From NCBI GenBank assembly GCA_934215405.1, contig CAKPZU010000036.1, positions 1 to 17,756 of the forward strand: DNA of 17,756 bases, given 5' to 3'. The stretch comes from an uncultured Bacilli bacterium (GTDB lineage: Bacteria; Bacillota_I; Bacilli_A; RFN20; CAG-631). A model generated the notes under the pieces. That model saw only the letters and a list, made by a program, of their open reading frames with translations, searched no databases and was not told the origin of the DNA. Of this stretch, positions 14,858-17,756 are shown piece by piece. A program made the position numbers and the translations under genes. Every line of letters begins with the position of its first letter. The first letter of the stretch is position 1.

Positions 14858-16039
14858 ATGAATGTAAATGCTGCAGATCCATTCGTTTTATATGATAAAA
14901 ATGAAAAATGCTTTTATTGCTATGCAACTAGTAATGAACTAGCACCAAAAGATAAAGCTTTTTTAATCTATAAATCATTAGATGGGATTAATTTTGAATT
15001 TGTAGGTTATGCTATAGATTTAAATCATAAAAATATTTGGGGTAGCACTTGGTTTTGGGCACCAGAAGTCTATTATAATGAAAATAATGGCTTTTATTAT
15101 ATGTTTTATTCAGCTTGCTTAAAAAAAGAATTAGTTAAGGAATACTTTTATGATGATAGCTTTGAAGAAACTTGTAAAATTGGAGTGGCTATTAGTAAAT
15201 CACCATCAGGTCCTTTTATTAATATAAATAATAGACCAATTGATTATTTTCCATATGATAAAGATTATAAAGATATTGAAAAAGTAAGCAATGACGTTTT
15301 TAATTTAAAGAATGATAATTTACTTAAAAATGTTAAAAGTGGAATCCATTTTCCAATAATTGATGCCAGCTTATTCTTTAAAGATGATAGGATTTTCTTG
15401 TTTTATTCAAGATGCTGCTACAAAAACTGCTTGTTTGATAAAAAACTAAACAGATTTGTTGAAGAAAGTAATATAGCCTTAGTTGAACTTAATAATGATT
15501 TTTGGTTTAATAAGGAAGTAAAAATGCCAAAAATTAAAGATGAGTATAAATATTTCAATTTAAAGGATAATCAAAGGCAAGATAAATATCTTGATGTTAT
15601 CAATTACAAAAAAGAACCACAAGAATGGGAAAATGCTCATATAAATGATTATTTTAAAACAAATGGTGCTAATAAAAATAGAAGATGGAGTGAAGGTAGT
15701 ACAACCTTTAAGGTTAAAGATTTAGATTTATATGCTATTTTATATTCCTGCAATTTTTATCAAAATGAAAATTATGGCGTTGGTATTGCTTTTTCAAAAG
15801 ATGGAATAAATGATTTTAAAAAATATAAAAATAATCCAATAATTCATCAAATTAAAGAAATAAATTTATATTCAACAGGACATGGATCTTTAGTAATTTT
15901 AAATAATGAAATGCATTATTATTTTCATGGAAGAGATTCATTAACAGCTACTCGTTCTTTGTATAGATGTAAAATAAGTATTAATTCAACAGATGATGTT
16001 AAGATAAGTGATATTATTCATTGTAATTTAGTTAAATAA
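14858..16039 (+). CDS. Cytoplasmic glycoside hydrolase family 43-type enzyme
   Basis: The 393-residue protein is a single five-bladed beta-propeller of GH43/GH62/GH32 clan type, with no signal peptide. It starts with NAADPFVLYD, where Asp7 is the expected general base. FWAPEVYY...YYMFYSA (66-86) is the usual second-blade motif. Asp169 in I-I-D-A-S-L-F-F would tune the acid pKa, and Glu279 in R-W-S-E-G-S-T would be the general acid. S-T-G-H-G-S-L-V (339-346) and YYFHGRD (354-360) fit the last blades. GH43 enzymes are mostly exo-acting arabinofuranosidases, xylosidases or galactosidases; the exact sugar cannot be told. I chose ATG 14858 because GAGGAA ends seven bases upstream, overlapping the lacI stop, and the conserved ADPF begins at once. 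It probably trims side chains or ends of oligosaccharides brought in by the ABC transporter. Confidence 0.88.
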   Translation: MNVNAADPFVLYDKNEKCFYCYATSNELAPKDKAFLIYKSLDGINFEFVGYAIDLNHKNIWGSTWFWAPEVYYNENNGFYYMFYSACLKKELVKEYFYDDSFEETCKIGVAISKSPSGPFININNRPIDYFPYDKDYKDIEKVSNDVFNLKNDNLLKNVKSGIHFPIIDASLFFKDDRIFLFYSRCCYKNCLFDKKLNRFVEESNIALVELNNDFWFNKEVKMPKIKDEYKYFNLKDNQRQDKYLDVINYKKEPQEWENAHINDYFKTNGANKNRRWSEGSTTFKVKDLDLYAILYSCNFYQNENYGVGIAFSKDGINDFKKYKNNPIIHQIKEINLYSTGHGSLVILNNEMHYYFHGRDSLTATRSLYRCKISINSTDDVKISDIIHCNLVK

Positions 16040-16084
16040 TTGATATCATTTTATTGTAATATTAATTATTTGGAGACTAACTAT

Positions 16085-17756
16085 ATGAAAAAGAAATTTC
16101 TTTATTTTCTATTTACACTAATTATAGCAAGTATTTTTGCTTTTTCTTTAAATGATAGTCAAGTGGTTTTGGCTAATCCTACTATTGAAATATTTAATAA
16201 AGACAATGCTTATGATTTGATAACGAAGGAAACAACGCCATTAATATTAGATGATGAAAAAATCACCTTTAATGTCAATATAGATGATAAAATGGTTTAT
16301 GAGAAAGTTTCTGATTATAAGAATAATTTAAAAATTGATTATCGCTTTTTTAATGATACAAATGCTGATATTGAAGCTACATTTTATCAATGTATGAGAA
16401 AGCCATCAAGTGTTGAATTTAAATATTTTGATGAAAATAAGAAAGATTTTGTATACTTAGATGATAAAGAATTATATTCTATTCCAATAAATGGAACATA
16501 TCGTTATGTTTATGATTTAAACAAAGCGAATAATAAATTAGTATCATCTATAAGAGATTCATATATATATTCTGACTTTTTAAATAATGAAACACCTATA
16601 TATACATACACTTTTAAAGTTGAATCAGCAGATGCCAAATATGTTACATATGATTTTAAAGATGTGTATGGATCAGATGTATATAGTCAGTTTTTTGGCT
16701 ATAATAATTTTTCTTATTCATTTAGTACTTATACATGTTATTTTAATGTTTTAGAAGATAATACTTTTGTCGTATATTTTATCAATGATTTAAGTGATAG
16801 CTTTTTAAATACTTGTAAGGTATATGATAATAAATCAAATATTTTAAATAACATAAGCATTTTAAAAAAAGAAACACAAAAATTTGAAGATTTTGTTTTT
16901 AAGTATTATGATGAGGAAAAAGGCGTAAGTAAACTAGATTATAATAATGCCATATATGATAAAATTAATGAAAGAAATGGTATTTATAATGATATCGGCT
17001 TTTTAATATTTATGATTCTTTAGTTTGCTTTTATGAATTCAATGTAAGCGTTTCTAAAAATGGCTTTAACATATTTTCAATTACAAGGCCAGTTTATCCA
17101 CAAATTAGTAAATTTTATTCTCCTTCAATAGTACATTCATATAATTTCAATTTTAATAATTTATCGTTTAAGGAAATACAATCAAGAAGCATTAAGATAA
17201 AAACAAATTCGTTTATTATAAATAGTGGTTTTGAAGATATAAATGATGATGGGTTTATTAAAATTGATTCAAAAATGGATGTTATTTCATTTAATATTTC
17301 AAATGATCCAAATCCAGTTAGTGATTTTGATAGATTTTTTGATTCCATTTTTATTATTGCTATTGTTGCTTCAATTTTCTTTTTTGGAATTATACCAATT
17401 TTTCTAATTGGCATGATAGTAGCGTTAGTAGCAATTTGTGCAAATGGTAGAAGAACATTTATTAATCTTGATAGTAACTTTAAAAAATTAAAAACATTTT
17501 ATGTTTTAGAAGGAGTACTAGAAATATTAATATTTGCTCAATGTATTATTCAATTAGTTTTAACTAGTCTAGATTATATTCAATTATTTTTAACTAACCT
17601 AGCTTATGTTCAAATAGCTTTAACTATAAGTATATTGATTTTTACTTTGATTGAGATAATTAAATATAATCAAAAGCATATCGCTAAGCTTGTTATTTCA
17701 ATAATTTTATTAATATTAACAATATTGGATATATTTATTATTCAATTATGCTTAGT
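16085..17756 (+). CDS. Unknown secreted/multi-membrane protein, frameshifted and truncated by window end
   Basis: ATG 16085 follows GGAG (16072-16075) at nine bases. The frame stops at TAG 17021-17023. A second frame opens at 16993 and stays open to the window end. One extra T in the run 17000-17004 joins them as NDIGFFNIYDSLVCFYEF. Before the break there is a signal peptide or first membrane segment (residues about 4-22, then cleavage near V-L-A-N) and an Asp/Asn/Tyr-rich extracellular region with no motif I know. After the break, more of the same region leads to a membrane segment near 17340-17435 (SIFIIAIVASIFFFGIIPI), a short basic loop, and a run of further hydrophobic segments to the end. 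The gene is 45 bases after GH43 with no terminator seen, so it may share that transcript. Function is unknown; the C-terminus is missing. Confidence 0.6.
17548..17637 (+). repeat. Three tandem 30-base repeats in a membrane-protein gene
   Basis: Units start at 17548, 17578 and 17608. The first two are close copies; the third matches mainly in the first half. In the downstream frame they encode IQLVLTSLDY, IQLFLTNLAY and VQIALTISIL, so the period is ten codons inside a hydrophobic segment. Copy-number change would keep the frame. Confidence 0.7.

Noticed and set aside
17115..17414. Open frame of 99 codons on the (-) strand near the window end
   Set aside because: It lies opposite the restored membrane-protein frame, which continues the upstream gene sensibly; no ribosome-binding site or motif supports it.
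1..17756. CRISPR arrays, tRNA/rRNA genes, insertion sequences or prophage genes
   Set aside because: I found no regularly spaced repeats, tRNA-like cloverleaf sequences, transposase or phage proteins in the window.

Overview
The window is very AT-rich DNA from a low-GC Gram-positive-type bacterium. Secretion signals are lipobox and Sec type, the maltose-type ABC transporter lacks a dedicated ATPase gene, and one surface protein ends in a Gly-Cys / hydrophobic / poly-Lys tail. This fits uncultured gut or rumen Bacilli or Mollicutes-like lineages (Erysipelotrichales, RF39 and similar). That placement is inference; no rRNA or marker gene is present. Tryptophan is encoded by TGG in every gene read here and no TGA is needed inside a frame, so the standard bacterial code applies.

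Layout. (1) Positions 1-153 hold the C-terminal end of a probable AAA/DUF4143-type ATPase and its terminator. (2) Convergent to it, 266-1513 (-) encodes an AlbA_2/HATPase_c_4-type protein with a C-terminal winged-helix-like end. Its promoter overlaps a long inverted repeat. (3) A 358-base gap (1604-1961) contains a strong promoter and a TAACG-rich, LacI-type operator driving a seven-gene (+) operon (1962-13760). The operon encodes a secreted protein with three CBM6/35-like modules, an ABC sugar-binding lipoprotein, two MalF/MalG-type permeases, a lipoprotein with an ADP-ribosylglycohydrolase (ARH) fold plus carbohydrate-binding domains (frameshifted), a cytoplasmic TIM-barrel glycosidase-like protein, and a 1039-residue surface protein of tandem beta-sandwich domains with a membrane or sorting tail. 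A strong terminator closes the operon. (4) A second transcription unit starts at 13831 with a LacI-family regulator, then a cytoplasmic GH43 enzyme, then a secreted/multi-membrane protein of unknown function. The last gene is also frameshifted and runs off the window.

Taken together, 1962-16039 reads as a Gram-positive polysaccharide-utilisation locus. The CBM proteins would hold a glycan at the surface, the ABC transporter would import oligosaccharides, the TIM-barrel and GH43 proteins would cleave them inside, and LacI would sense the inducer. The unusual part is that the only exported protein with a recognisable enzyme fold is the ARH-like lipoprotein. Its CBM fusions and neighbours suggest it acts on glycan rather than on ADP-ribosylated protein. 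The TIM-barrel protein also belongs to no glycoside hydrolase family that I can name.

Both broken genes look like single-base losses in homopolymers (A4 to A3 and T6 to T5). Sequencing or assembly error is the simplest explanation; true mutation or phase variation is the alternative.
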